Below are positions 12,003 to 23,455 of a stretch of 64,000 nt of DNA, one piece after another. Under the pieces are notes generated by a model. The model saw only the letters and a list, made by a program, of their open reading frames with translations. It was not told where the DNA came from and did not search any database. The stretch is from Folioceros fuciformis (taxonomy: Eukaryota > Anthocerotophyta > Anthocerotopsida > Anthocerotales): assembly GCA_049999805.1 (NCBI GenBank), contig JBNGIO010006285.1, forward strand, positions 118,972-182,971, written 5' to 3'. How positions within the stretch are numbered: position 1 is the first letter of the stretch; every line of letters begins with the position of its first letter. The position numbers were made by a program, and so were the translations under genes.

Positions 12003-12110
12003 GACTCCTTTGCATGATCTCCTGTGATTCCTTTGCATGATCTCCTGTGACTCCTTTGCATGATCTCCTGTGACTCCTTTGCATGATCTCGGTGACTCCC
12101 GTGCATGTTC
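12003..12110. repeat. 23-bp minisatellite, five copies
   Basis: The unit TGACTCCTTTGCATGATCTC plus CTG begins at about 12002, 12025, 12048, 12071 and 12093; the last step is 22 bases. Because 23 is not a multiple of three, each copy changes frame, so the reverse ORF across it is a by-product. Confidence 0.85.
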
Positions 12111-12638
12111 ATCCGTCTCCACAGGGACTCCTTCCTGTCGACATGTCCCCGCGTGCACAGCATGAGGTTTCTCTCCTTCACCAGACTCTGCTCAGTGTAT
12201 CAGAAGTCTGGAATCAATGCCGCTGCCTAGGGTTTCGATGCACTGCAAGTAGGCGTGAAAATAATCCATACAGTCCACTTAAGGCTGTAGGGTGACAGGA
12301 TCACCTAGAGGCTCGGTTCCGGCCATACTCTGGGTGAGGGTGAGGGCAGAGAGGTGTCCACGCGGCATGTCAGCACCACGATCACCACAACACCGCATAT
12401 TTCTCCTTCTCACACTCCTCCGAGACGCTCTTGACGCAGTGGCAGCGACTGGGATGGAACTGGACAGCTGGTTCAGCATGATCTCAATACAATACGTGCT
12501 CAGGAGGGGCCTTACTGGATTAGGCATCACGAAGATCGGAAGTCCAGAGTCTGGACAACCGAAGGCTAAACAGACACACACGCCCTAAGGGGAGCATGGA
12601 AACGCAGGCATCAGACTAACAGCAGACCTAAGCCGTCA

Positions 12639-12701
12639 CTTCCCGCAAGGGATAAAAATTCTATCAACTGGTCAGAATTCTTATCCCTTACCGGCAGGAA
12701 G
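12639..12701. repeat. Inverted repeat / potential hairpin
   Basis: The left arm (12639-12662, CTTCCCGCAAGGGATAA core) pairs with the right arm (12674-12701, TTATCCCTTACCGGCAGGAAG) around a loop of about 11 bases. The arms are imperfect, with a few mismatches and bulges. It could be the end of a small foldback element. There is no coding context. Confidence 0.6.
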
Positions 12702-13004
12702 AGGAAAGGCCGCCATAGCCGAAACATAGCTCCTCAGAGGTCCGTCAAGCCACCGGGCGTCCTCCAAGAGGCAAGTGCAGCATAGCCAAGTCGAGGGACT
12801 GGTCAGTCGTGAAAATTAGTATAGACTTGATGCCAAAGGCGGAATTACTTCCTCTCTACCTTCAAATCCGAGTCCCCGTGCAATATTAACTAAATCGGTG
12901 TTAATAGGCCTAGGCCAAGAATGGAATACAAGATGCACATGTAAGGAAATTTATGCGCTAGATTTGTTAGTTTGCTGGGAGCCCTAAAGCAACCTGCGCC
13001 TATA

Positions 13005-13024
13005 CATGTATGTATGTATGTATG
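13005..13024. repeat. (TATG)n microsatellite
   Basis: Four to five copies of TATG, about 115 bases before the S2 start codon. Confidence 0.8.
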
Positions 13025-13139
13025 AGTGGAAGGGTTTCCATGGTAGAACCCGTCCATTAAGTCCGTGGAGTGCCAATCGTGAATTCTTTCTGAAGTCTTT
13101 CTTCGGCCGGCGCGGGTGACCTATCTTCAAGCGCTCAGG

Positions 13140-14222
13140 ATGGCAGAGCGAGCTGGAGGCGAGAGGTCAGGTGGTGGCGGCGACAGAGGTGGTTTCGGGC
13201 GGGGCTTCGGAGGCGGCGGCGGACGAGGGGAAGGAGGAGGTCGTGGCCGTGGAGATGGAGGCGGCCGTGGAGGCCGGGGTGGTGGCGGAGACCGCCGGGG
13301 CGGACGCAGGGGTGCCAAGAGGGATGAGGAAGAGAAGTGGGTGCCGGTCACCAAGCTGGGCCGACTGGTGAAGGAGGGCAAAATCCGCTCCCTGGAGCAG
13401 ATTTATTTGTTCTCTCTCCACATCAAGGAACACCAGATTGTGGAGTTCTTCCTCGGGGCAGCTCTGAAGGATGAGGTGATGAAGATCATGCCCGTGCAGA
13501 AGCAGACCCGGGCCGGCCAGCGCACCCGCTTCAAGGCGTTCGTTGTGGTCGGGGACAGTAACGGCCATGTCGGTTTGGGCGTGAAGTGCTCTAAGGAGGT
13601 GGCTACTGCTATCCGGGGTGCGATCATCGTGGCCAAGCTGTCCGTCATCCCCGTTCGCAGAGGGTACTGGGGTAACAAGATTGGGAAGCCGCACACTGTG
13701 CCCTGCAAGGTTACGGGGAAGTGCGGCTCTGTTACCGTGAGGTTGGTACCTGCTCCCAGAGGTTCTGGTATCGTGGCCGCCCGCGTGCCGAAGAAGGTTT
13801 TGCAGTTCGCAGGAATCGAGGACGTGTTCACCTCCTCTCGCGGTTCCACCAAGACGCTCGGAAATTTTGTCAAGGTAATGGTTTTTCTGGCCCCGCCGGC
13901 CCTTTCGACTGTTAGGGTCGGTTTTAGGGTTTTCTTATCTTAGTGTCCTTTTGGTGCTGCAGTCCTCCGATTGCTTTTTGTGAGTCACGCAAGGTTTTCG
14001 TTTTTGCCTGTGTGGTCAGCTCGGACTCGTGCTCATGTTCGGTCTCGCTTGTGGTTTTGTCAGGCAACCTTCCAGTGCTTGCTGAAGACTTACGGGTTTT
14101 TGACGCCGGACTTGTGGAAGGAGACTAGGTTTACAAAGTCTCCATTCCAGGAGTTTACTGATTTCCTGGCCAAGCCCCACAAGATTAGTGCTATTGAGGA
14201 TGTAGACAAGACGCCCTATTGA
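13140..14222 (+). CDS. RPS2: 40S ribosomal protein S2 (uS5)
   Basis: Two exons, 13140-13874 and 14064-14222, joined at FVK|ATFQ, giving 297 aa. The start is ATG 13140 ([14 protein letters not shown]). The N-terminal ~55 residues are an RGG/GRG-rich tail, a known methylation-prone feature of eukaryotic S2. The body carries the uS5 signature: [27 protein letters not shown], the S5 fold segment [19 protein letters not shown], and the C-terminal half with [20 protein letters not shown]. It ends EDVDKTPY and stop. In the small subunit uS5 sits at the mRNA entry channel and supports decoding accuracy. The length suits plant S2 (about 280-300 aa). GGTTTTAGGGTTTTC near the intron start resembles telo-box motifs common in plant translation genes. 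Confidence 0.97.
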
Positions 14223-14660
14223 GAACTTTTTCTGTTTGGAGTTGCCGTGGCTCCTAATGCCGTAGTAGGCATTCCTGGTAGCCCTTTTTTGTACTGGCTT
14301 CATCATGTTGCCTCAAGCGTAAATCTCACAATTTGGTTTGGCACCAACATCCGAGTCTTTTATGTTTTTGGTTGGCCTCGTAGGCTTGAGGTAGCGGTTT
14401 TGGGTTTTCACGAGCATGTTTTATTAATTGGTCTGGACGGATACCCTGCCCTGCGCAAGATGCTGGCTATCTCACCTCAAGATGCGCTATTTCACTTCTA
14501 GAAGACTCGATTTGTTCTGAAGTGTTCGGAGCAGACTGCCCTTGCTCATGCTGGTTACATCTCCATCTGTCCTTTTTCAGGTGAATGTGCAGAAGATATA
14601 ACGCCACCGAATGGAGACGTTCTTCACTGGACTAGTTTGCTGCTCGTGTTCGTCACTGAA
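14223..14660. other. 3' flanks of S2 and the UBA-like gene
   Basis: Spacer between convergent stops at 14222 (+) and 14661 (-). Only 3' UTR-like sequence is seen. Confidence 0.6.
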
Positions 14661-15309
14661 CTAGAAGATATGCAACACGAAGTGTGCGATGGCCTTGTCT
14701 CTGTCGTTGTCGTAGAGACGTAATGCTCCAGCAATTGCTGCTGACGGGAAGCCCATCTCTCGCAACAACAGGTACGAAGGGCAGAACCCCAGGATCTGCA
14801 AGAAAGCAGACTTCTGTGTACTAGACTAATTTAAGTTTTGCGATGAAAATGAATTGCGGCAGAGCACAGTTCCGAGGGCCAAACCTGACCTTATCTTGAA
14901 CGTCGCCGAATGTTACTAAGGCCATGGCAACGGCCTCTCTGTCCAAGCCCATTTCGACATACCTGGCTTCTACCGGATCTTCGGCCACGGCCTGACAATT
15001 TTTTCGTTAGTTTAGCTCCAGCTTAACAGAAATGCATACAAGCCTTAGAGCCAACAAATGGCATGGGGAACTCACAGATGTTACGACAGAACCATCCTGC
15101 CGAGCACCCAATTCATAATCTGCAACCACGCGTCGCTCAAAGTCGAAGTCAGGTTGAAAGACGCTTTGCGACACATCCCTGGCTAGAGGCTGCAATGTGG
15201 CAGGCCCTGCCACTTGGTACTCGGCATTCATCACCATTTTAATCCCATTGCCATCTCCTTGGCCTCCTTCTCCGAGCACAGGAGGGGGAATCGCATCGGG
15301 CTGGGCCAT
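14661..15309 (-). CDS. UBA-like domain protein
   Basis: Three exons on the reverse strand. The first runs from ATG 15307-15309 (MAQPDAIPPPVLGEGGQG) to a donor after VVTS at about 15076. The second (about 14890-14995) reads AEDPVEARYVEMGLDREAVA and ends DVQDK. The third (about 14661-14796) reads REMGFPSAAIAGALRLYDND and ends AHFVLHIF with stop TAG. Two helical MGF/MGL motifs (VEMGLDREAVAMAL and REMGFPSAAIAGAL) are typical of ubiquitin-associated (UBA) domains; such folds bind ubiquitin. The protein is about 155 aa with no other domain. It is convergent with RPS2 and divergent from the TadA gene, with 354 bases between start codons that probably hold both promoters. The exact orthologue is unknown. 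Confidence 0.7.
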
Positions 15310-15663
15310 ACGGGGCTGGTTCCCACTTAGCCTTGGCCTTCAATATTTCTGGTTATGGCTTCTTGATTCATTCTTGGTTTTTTTTTTTGTTTTTGGTGGC
15401 CTTGTTTGGATTTTTCCTCTCTACCCTACACTGGCATGGACTGGATTGGACGGAGTCCTGAATCCCTCTTCCCCCCCACGTCAAGGGACATCAGACGAAG
15501 TGTGTAACGTGATTAAAGGCGCACCCTGCCTTAGGAGGTCTCGGATGCAGGAAGAACGCACCACTGATTTCCTGGCGACCACGTCCCGTGAGAGTTTCTT
15601 TTGCGGGCTCGCATCCAGAAATAGTGGTTAAATGTGAGAGGCGGGCGATAAAATTACCTCATA

Positions 15664-17021
15664 ATGTTCGTTATTTTGATGGTGCTCATTGCTGCTCCGT
15701 GCTTGGCACTTCTTGGGGCATCCCAAAACAGAACAGGGAGAGCAAGGCAGGATCTGGAGTTCACATGTGGCAGAATGGAAACTGGGTGCTTCGCACTCAA
15801 CTTGACGAGGATGTGCTGCATGCAGCGGAGACTAACATGCCAGGATGGCAGGAAAGTATATGCCCCGGACTGGCAGAGCATCCACAGGCTCCGGACTGTC
15901 AGGGAACCTCTTCGCCTGGTGCGGGCTAAAACAGGCGGTAGGCAGCGGACATACCAGCAGCTTGATGCTACGCACCAAAATGCGGAAGACGAGGTCTACA
16001 TGCAAATGGCGTTGGAGGAGGCGAGGAAAGCCTTTCTCGCTGGAGACGTGCCCGTGGGCGCTGTGTTGGTGCATCAGGGGGACGTTGTGGCTAGAGCGTT
16101 TAATAGGTATGCCAGAAGAACATCCCTAGGTTGTAGAGGGCTGAGGAATGTGCCTGGATGGAAGCTTTCCCAAGGAGCTGAGAAATCTGCACGAGCAGCA
16201 CGCATGCTCTTGTGTGTTGTCTTGTGTTGTGGAGCGGGTGGAGTGGAAGCTTGCTCACAAGAAGCTGAGGGATGACCTTGTCCAGAAAGAACGGATGTTG
16301 TGTGGTGTGGAGGGCATCTCACAGGGAGTTGAGGAATGTTGTGCAGAGTGGAAGCCGAGGGTGATCCCACTGCACATGCTGAAATGCTGTGCATCCAGCG
16401 TGCTGCTTTAGTTCTTGGGGGTTGGAGATTGCTGGTAGGCTATGTCGTGATGGTCTCCTGGCACCGTTGGGAGTATCATCTGGACTGTTTCTTACACTTT
16501 TGTGTTTACGTCGTGTCTCAGGACTCAACACTCTACGTGACGCTGGAACCTTGTCCAATGTGCGCTGGAGCTTTGCTTCAGGCTCGGGTAGGGCAGGTTG
16601 TGTGGGGGGCGAAGAATACATTGCTCGGTGCTGATGGCAGCTGGATCAGGTAGGAAGCGAGCAATTCATGCGAGAAGCCTTTGCAAACAGGGTTTGTTAT
16701 TTAACATCAATCCGTTCTGGTTGGTTGGTGGTTCGCAGCCTCTTTCCCAAAAAGAACGAGTCGGTGCATTGTAAAGACCGTGCTGACACCAGCAATGGAG
16801 AAGGGCCAATCCATCCGTTCCATCCAGACGTGATCGTAAGACGTGGGGTGCTTGCTCCCAGATGCTCGCAAATGATGAAGAGCTTCTTCCAGATGAGAAG
16901 GAAGTCGGGGCGAAAGTCAGTTCGTCGCTCCGGAATCTCTCGTCATCCACTTATTCGGCTGCTCCTGGTTTGGGCGGGACAAGCAATCAAGGCCTTTCAC
17001 AGGAAATTGTCCAGGAAATAA
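15664..17021 (+). CDS. TADA: tRNA-specific adenosine deaminase, TadA type
   Basis: Four exons: 15664-16106, 16346-16434, 16522-16649 and 16739-17021. The cytidine/adenosine deaminase domain reads YMQMALEEARKAFLAGDVPV, then the zinc-binding catalytic HAEM of GDPTAHAEMLCIQRAA in exon 2, then TLYVTLEPCPMCAGAL with the two zinc Cys in exon 3, and GVLAPRCSQMMKSFFQMRRK in exon 4. All zinc ligands and the proton-shuttling Glu are present. TadA converts A34 to inosine in tRNA-Arg(ACG); in plants the TadA-type enzyme acts in plastids. The open frame gives about 314 aa, far shorter than the >1000-aa Arabidopsis plastid TADA I recall. The N-terminal ~110 residues, including the hydrophobic MFVILMVLIAAPCLALLG start, match nothing known to me, and the true start may differ. 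Confidence 0.85.
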
Positions 17022-17332
17022 ACTTCTGTTGGATATGTACAACTCCCGTTCAGAAGGTCGTCTGGCGTGTTCAGGCAGTTGACGCGCATCCGCATTTTCA
17101 GGCAGTGGAGGCGGATTTCAATCTATAGCAGGAGCTACAGCACAGGGACAAACATTGAAACAGGCTACGGGAGCACACATGGAAGATTTTGGACCTCACT
17201 AGAAGACAAGTACAGTGGCGATTACAATATTCCACAAGAGGAAGACAAGGATGGTAAGGAGGTATGGCCAGACTCCGTCCGCACCTTCGCGTTTCTCTCT
17301 GAGAGACGATGTCTCTGAGAACGGACATCTGC

Positions 17333-20300
17333 CTATCCCTGAGAGGCGATGATAGGGTTTGAAACCATTCCGAAGTTAAGAGGATCAGATGTTTCAGCCT
17401 GCTCAAGAGACAACAAGTCAGGATCCGAATGCGTGAAGGTTGTCAAAAGAAGCAGGTCAGGAAATTTCACCGCAGGAGTTGTCAAAAGCAGGTCAGGCAA
17501 TTTCACCTCAAGTAGTTCATCTTCAAGACTTCTACTGCTTGCATTAGGATGTCTCGGAGTTCTATCATGCCGTAGAATTCGTAGCTTACCTTCCTACAAC
17601 AGTCAAGAGGGCAAGAATTCAGCTGTCGCATTTTCTCCCGTCTTGAGAACAAAAAACACGAAAACAAAACAAAACAAAAATGGGCACAGTGGTATTACGA
17701 CTGTCATACCTTCGTGCCGTAAACAAGTCCTCCACCAACTCGTGGGTGGAAACAGGCCACATTCACTTCGTCCTCTGCACTGGGCAATACTCGAATCAAT
17801 TCCATGTCTGAAACTCGATATACCTGCACCAAAATTTGCATCCTCTTAAGCTCCGGGCCCATATGATTAATAGCAGAGTTGTTAATCAAGTCGGTGAGCA
17901 CCTCAAGAATAGTGTAAACTGGGATAGTCGAGTTTCCATCAACGACAAAACTTCGTAGAAGTGAATTGTGTCGGCGGCCATATGCGAGGAGAATGTGGGC
18001 AGAAGTAGGGGAGAACTACAAACAAAATCCAAAAGCAAGGCAGCTCCAGTTTAATGACTGAACACCATACCAGAGGCTGGCACCATACTACGCAAGCACA
18101 GAGTTAACTAAGCACACAGCTAACTTGAGCTAACACAGAGCCAACTTGAGCAAACACAGAGCTAACTCGAGCAAACACAGAGCTAACTTGAGTAAACACA
18201 AAGCTAACTTCAGCAAACACAAAGCTAACTTCAGCAAACACAGAGCGAACTTGAACAAACACAGAGCTAACTTGAGCAAACACAGAGCTAACCTCAGCAA
18301 ACACAAAGCTAACTAACTTGAGCAAACACAGAGCTCACTTGAGCAAACACAGCTAACTTGAGCAAACACACAGATAAGTTTGAGCAAACACGAAGCTAGC
18401 TTGGGCAAACACACAGCGACCTAGAGCAAACACACACCTAACTACGCTTAACTAGCTACCTGAATGGATGTCAAGCAGTGAGCGGCTCGAACTGCTCGTG
18501 AAGCCAGTACTTGTCCAAACCTGGTAATGACATCAAAGACGGACACAATCAGGAAAAACAGGTCTCTCACAACCTAAAGAGGCAATTCACAACCACCTCT
18601 CAATAGAACGGGCATGACTCTACAACTCACGTTGCCTCTTCGAGGGAATAGACACGAAGTTCGTAAATAACTTGTGGCGTAGAGATTGGATGCTGTGTGG
18701 GAGACTGAGCAGAGGCTGCTTCAGGTGAACCAACTACATTTGCCCTCGATGATTGGCTCTCAGGCTCCATGAGTGGTAAAACACATGCTACGCAAGCAGC
18801 CAAAAAACGCCCACATGGCGAAAAATGTGCACCCATTTCGCTGCTCAGAAAACAGAACAAAGATCAATGACATGCTGCAAGAACACTTGCAACTCTCACT
18901 GCTCCGACGACGCATCTCAACAAACAACATAACTAGGCATGATAAATCTCCTCCAACCATCCTGGACGAGTTCGCCCTCTACGGTGGAGAGGGACACGGG
19001 ATGCATGATTACATACACAATACTGTCAATACTGAAATATTCACTCACCTGCATAAGACAGCATGGGGGATAGTTAAACGACAAGTTTCTGGATCAAGAA
19101 GTGCACTTGGTCTCTTTATGTCATGCGGCCAGATCTTAAGTTTTACTGTACAGGGGACCTCTGCTGCTGCTGCTGCCGCCAAAGCTGCAGCCTGGGCAGC
19201 AGCCGCCTCAGCCACACCCAAGGTGGGAACATTTCCTCCTCTGTTTCCTTGGGTGACATTGATCCGTATAGACGCACCCGCACTGCTCGGTGCTCCAGCT
19301 ACGAGCCCACCAGTAGCCAAACCTACTCCAGCAGCAGCTATGTTCCTTGCTGCAGCCCTTGCAGCAGTCATGGCTGCCATTGCAACCGTCGCTAATTGCT
19401 GCTGCTGTGGCTGCGAGACTCTGAGCTCCGTAGGACTTGGCACAGCCTGCTGACCTATCCCTGCTTGTGCCTGGCCTTGTACCCACCCTTGCAAGAATGG
19501 TAGCTCCCAACCTGAGTAGTCCCCAACTGGTAGAAACTGCTGCACTTGAGGACCAAACCCAGTGACCCCCTGAGGAGTGAGATAGGGAAACGCATTGACC
19601 GGCCAGATGCCTGGTCCTGGCCCAGATCCTCTAGCATCCACCTGCCTGTGGGCAACCGGAATGGCAGGCACCCTTGTACTTGGTCCAACCTCAAACTCAT
19701 CAGCCTGTGGAGCAGAGGGTGGAAGCAAAAGAGGCCCAGCTGGATCCCATGGCTCCCCAACAACTGTAGGGCTACTTCTGCCGGGGTCTCCAGCCAAATC
19801 CTGTCCTTCTCTTCCGTGTGACGCGTCGGCCTGTGCTCGTGACAATGCATTATCGCCTGATTCCTCCATGTTGGACGCTTCAGCCATAAGCATGTTACTG
19901 TCACCGCCATTCATATCGACCTCATCCGCAATCATTGCCAGATCATCAAACTCCTCATCAGATACTCGGGGAGAAACGTCCATTGGCACATGAGTCGAAT
20001 ACTGATCAGGTTGCAATTGTTCACTGGCATCTCGAATCAAATTGTTCACAGCAACATTAAATAATTCTGCGCCTTGTGCATCCAAGGGTGGCTGCGCAGC
20101 TGAGGGCTCAGACGGACCCACAGGTAGACCGCCATCCCCAAATCCTTGCCAAAGCCAGTTTGAGACAGGACCGGAGGGCTGCGCATTTGTTGTACAGGTT
20201 GGACCAGCTTGAAGAGGATCAGACGGCGACGTGAAGTCTTTCGTCTTAGCATATTTAGGGTTCATGGAAAAATGTATCGCTGGAGGAGCATAATGCAAAT

Positions 20301-21697
20301 ACCCCCGTGTAGTGGCAAGCGTCATAGGACAATCAGGGGAGTCCAGCTCATTGACCTGCACAAAACAACCAAGTTCTACTGAGGCCTAATTCCATGCAAC
20401 ACGATAATAGGAAGAAGAGAAAATAGGTCAACGAGCCGATGAGTGTACCTCAGCAGTTAACAGCAGGGGTGCTGCATGGGGATGAAAGTGAACCGCTCGT
20501 AGAGACCGTCTGGTGCGAAGCACAATACTAGGATTCGCAGCAGCCCCATCCTTGGTGTACTGCCATATATACAACTGCAGCCAAGAGTGTTAGGCTACGA
20601 TGAGAAGAACACCCTCACGTCAAGCTTGCAACCTGATCAAGTGAAATGTGCGACAAAAGGTATCCACTCTTCACCTTGTGTCCCGAAGCCACAGCCAAAA
20701 GATCTCCTTGCGCATGAAATGCAAGGGAGGCAATTGGTCGGTCTGTGAGAAGAGAGACACGAGTCACCGGTCAACTTGTATGCTATCACACATTTGCAAC
20801 TCGATAGGCAACACTAGGGCACATAGGGCTTACAGAAGTCGTGAGAACTAAAACATTCAACTCTGTTTGCATCCCATAGCCGAACTTCGTTGTCCAAACT
20901 CCCACTTGCGATCACATCAGAACTGCTGGGATGAAATCGTACCTGCACAGTTACGATGTTTCTAAGAAACACAGTATGCAACCGTAGCGCAAAATCCCCT
21001 CTACTACGGGCAAAGAGTCCTAGCTCACTCGATGGAAGCCATTCAGTACAGGCCAGACTGCTTAAGGGAGGACAGGCAATGAACTGCTTCTCACCACCCA
21101 AGGTGTACGCCTGTGACCACTCAGGACTTTCAAACAATGCCCCGTTCTGCAACATATGATTTTCACGGTGTGGTCTCCGCTGCACAGTGGGCAAGGCAGA
21201 AGATAAAGCGTGAGAAGCGTGTCAGGCAGCTCGTTCACGCGAGGCCCAGCCACAGAAAGGGACCGGATGCTTACTGGGTTGATGCTAGGGTATTCCCATC
21301 AGGGCTGAAAGCTGCTGCAATTGTCGACCTGGGGGCTGGTTGCAATGGGCAATACTTGGCAGTGCAGTGCCTCAACGATTCAGCCTCCAACCTGAATGAA
21401 CAACGTTGCTTAGCGAAGAGCTCTAAACCGCTAGACCGTTATTTCCACCTTTGCATATTCCCAAGCAGAGCCTACAGTCATGTGGCAGGCGAATGGGAGA
21501 GCTAGAGTGTCCACAACGGCAAAAGAAACAGGCGCATACCAAAATATAAGTCCAAGCCTCGCATCAGTCCCTTCTCGCATGGATCCCCTACAATCCACAC
21601 TCCATGCCGCTGCATCTCCCCACAAGCGCTTGAGGGGCCGCTTCACTGTCGGAGATACCTCTCTCCATGCCAGAAGCCGCGACACATTCTCTCCCTG
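17333..21697 (-). CDS. AMBRA1/DCAF3-like WD40 protein
   Basis: A gene of ten or so exons on the reverse strand. Pieces in order: RLLAWREVSPTVKRPLKRLW (from about 21690), LEAESLRH...PRSTIAAAFSPDGNTLAST (about 21400-21290), WD repeats GDHTVKII..TGHCLKVLSGH and DVIASGSLDNEVRLWDA (about 21180-20870), DRPIASLAFHAQGDLLAVAS (about 20740-20670), LYIWQYTKDGAAANPSIV (about 20580), a long low-complexity exon (about 20361-19050, with polyglutamine and alanine-rich parts), FSPCGRFLAACVACVLP (about 18830), and a C-terminal block FSPTSAHILLAYGRRHNS (about 18020) to the stop at 17333-17335. This matches the plant AMBRA1-like DWD proteins, proposed substrate receptors of CUL4-DDB1 ubiquitin ligase with links to autophagy. 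The first coding exon upstream of 21697 was not resolved and may lie in the GC-rich stretch towards the gap. Confidence 0.85.
18093..18445. repeat. 21-bp minisatellite inside an AMBRA1-like intron
   Basis: About fifteen imperfect copies of ACACAGAGCTAACTTGAGCAA. The array lies between the exon ending CLTSIQ (donor at about 18460) and the exon starting FSPTSAH (about 18016), so it is intronic. Because the unit is 21 bases, reverse-strand frames stay open and give a spurious heptad ORF (18104-18325). Confidence 0.9.
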
Positions 21698-23055
21698 CAG
21701 CCAAAACGAGTTCAGACATGCTCTACATGGTAGTCTCGAAAAGACGATTCTAGGTAGACCTGGGAAGCAATAAGACGTGAAAACCGAGGCACGTGTCCAG
21801 CCCTCTGCAAATGACGGCGTACCACATGTGACTTGCTCTTGCCAGATGAGGAGGTGCCTGTGCAAGCAGCTCTTTCCGTGTCACGGGCAAGACCCATGCT
21901 ATCAGCTTCTTATCAGGCATTCCATCGACATCCACTAGCTACGAGATTGTTGGCATCCTCTGCCTCCCTCTCCAGCAGCAGCACCAGCACTACCACAGAG
22001 ATCCGTTTCGAAAATCCTAACTCCCCTCTACCACCGCCCACGAAACGACACCCAATCTTGAGCACCTGCAAGAACGCCATGCTAAAAATCAGACGCGCAC
22101 CAAAGCAGGCGCACAAACTTAGTGCCACCGCCACCATCTCCACACCGACTCCACTAACAAACCAAAAACCTAAACCAGCTGCTCCCTCCCAGGACTCTGC
22201 CTCCACCACACCGCCCCTCAGAAGCGACTCACAAGCAGTGCGATTAGGTCAGGACCATCGAGAATGCGCAACATCCCCCGGGTCGGCAGCCCCCGGTCCA
22301 GGGCCAGGCATAACCGCAGGCAGCGGCGGAAGCATGGGCAGCGGGAGGGGCAGCAGCAACAGCTCGCCGTGCCGTGCCGTGCCGAGCCGTGCTGTGCCGC
22401 TCACGAGTTGCAGCTGCAGGGTGCCCGTGCCCGCCCCTACCATTCCTCCCGGACGCAGTTCCAAGCCCGCACCCGGAACGGGGATGCCTGTAACGGACAG
22501 CATCAGACAGAGGATTGGAAAACAGAGTCGGAGGTTGGGGTGGCAAGCACCTGACAACGGGCATGACTCCGGCTCCAACTCCTGCTCCGGCCCCGACTCC
22601 GGGTCCCACGCGATTCCCGCGGCCGGCTGTCCACACATCCCCCTGCTTCGCACCGCACCTCACCGCACCGCCCCGCCTTGCCCTCCCAATCCGGGCCCGG
22701 GCGCCTGCTGACCGCGCCCCGAATCGAATCCAATCCAATCCCAACCTCGTGCAACGTGCATTCAAAATCCGGAATCCCGCCCGGGCAGGGCAGCGGATCC
22801 CCCTGCCTCCACCGATCCCACGGCAGCCCCGGGAGCTGCGGCCCCCGTCCCCCCTCTGCCTCCCGGGTGCCCGCTACTTCTCCGGCACCAATCGCGAACA
22901 GCGCCAGGCGGTGCTGCTGCCTGGAGATGGCGAAGACACTACTGATCTGCTGCTGCTGCTGCCGCCGCCGCCGCCACCGCCGCTGGTGCTGCTCGCCGTG
23001 CGTCCTCTGCCCTCCCTTCCTTGCTGAGCCTGCGCTGTTGCGTTGTGGTGTGTTG
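21698..23055. other. GC-rich 5' region of the AMBRA1-like gene
   Basis: Probable first exon, leader and promoter of the reverse-strand gene. CCGTG-type repeats occur at about 22370-22402 and a CTG/CCG run at 22947-22992. Long ORFs on both strands reflect base composition, and I could not identify a product. A divergent gene to the right of the gap is possible but not visible. Confidence 0.5.
22947..22992. repeat. CTG/CCG trinucleotide run
   Basis: CTGCTGCTGCTG followed by CCGCCGCCGCCG, a compositionally simple stretch in the GC-rich block next to the assembly gap. Confidence 0.75.
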
Positions 23056-23455
23056 NNNNNNNNNNNNNNNNNNNNNNNNNNNNNNNNNNNNNNNNNNNNN
23101 NNNNNNNNNNNNNNNNNNNNNNNNNNNNNNNNNNNNNNNNNNNNNNNNNNNNNNNNNNNNNNNNNNNNNNNNNNNNNNNNNNNNNNNNNNNNNNNNNNNN
23201 NNNNNNNNNNNNNNNNNNNNNNNNNNNNNNNNNNNNNNNNNNNNNNNNNNNNNNNNNNNNNNNNNNNNNNNNNNNNNNNNNNNNNNNNNNNNNNNNNNNN
23301 NNNNNNNNNNNNNNNNNNNNNNNNNNNNNNNNNNNNNNNNNNNNNNNNNNNNNNNNNNNNNNNNNNNNNNNNNNNNNNNNNNNNNNNNNNNNNNNNNNNN
23401 NNNNNNNNNNNNNNNNNNNNNNNNNNNNNNNNNNNNNNNNNNNNNNNNNNNNNNN
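23056..23455. other. Assembly gap (400 N)
   Basis: Undetermined bases. Predicted ORFs crossing this run are artefacts. Confidence 1.

Larger units (their letters stand above)
11150..13139. other. Repeat-rich intergenic spacer, no convincing gene
   Basis: About 2 kb between the divergently transcribed WDR48-like and S2 genes. An AT-rich stretch (11290-11420) is followed by small direct repeats and a hairpin, listed separately. ORFs at 11921-12181 (reverse) and 12292-12588 arise from repeats or chance and have no family features. Confidence 0.6.

Noticed and set aside
11990-12110. Short regular repeats resembling a CRISPR array
   Set aside because: The copies are contiguous with no unique spacers, in a eukaryotic nuclear genome; they are a minisatellite. 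The same holds for 18093-18445, 40518-40765 and 59843-60021.
13127-13873. Reverse-strand ORFs opposite RPS2
   Set aside because: Shadow of the Gly-rich S2 coding sequence, giving proline runs on the other strand.
16862-17128. Alternative forward frame in the last TadA exon
   Set aside because: It is low-complexity Ser-rich, whereas the chosen frame carries the conserved family C-terminus with GVLAPRCSQMM and MRRK.
18104-18325. Reverse ORF with heptad VFAEVSS-like repeats
   Set aside because: It is a translation of the 21-bp intronic minisatellite, with family-matching exons spliced directly across it.
5999-21697. A functional ubiquitin gene cluster (WDR48-like, UBA-like, AMBRA1-like)
   Set aside because: Ribosomal S2 and TadA lie between them, strands differ, and housekeeping plant genes are rarely clustered; chance is the simpler explanation.
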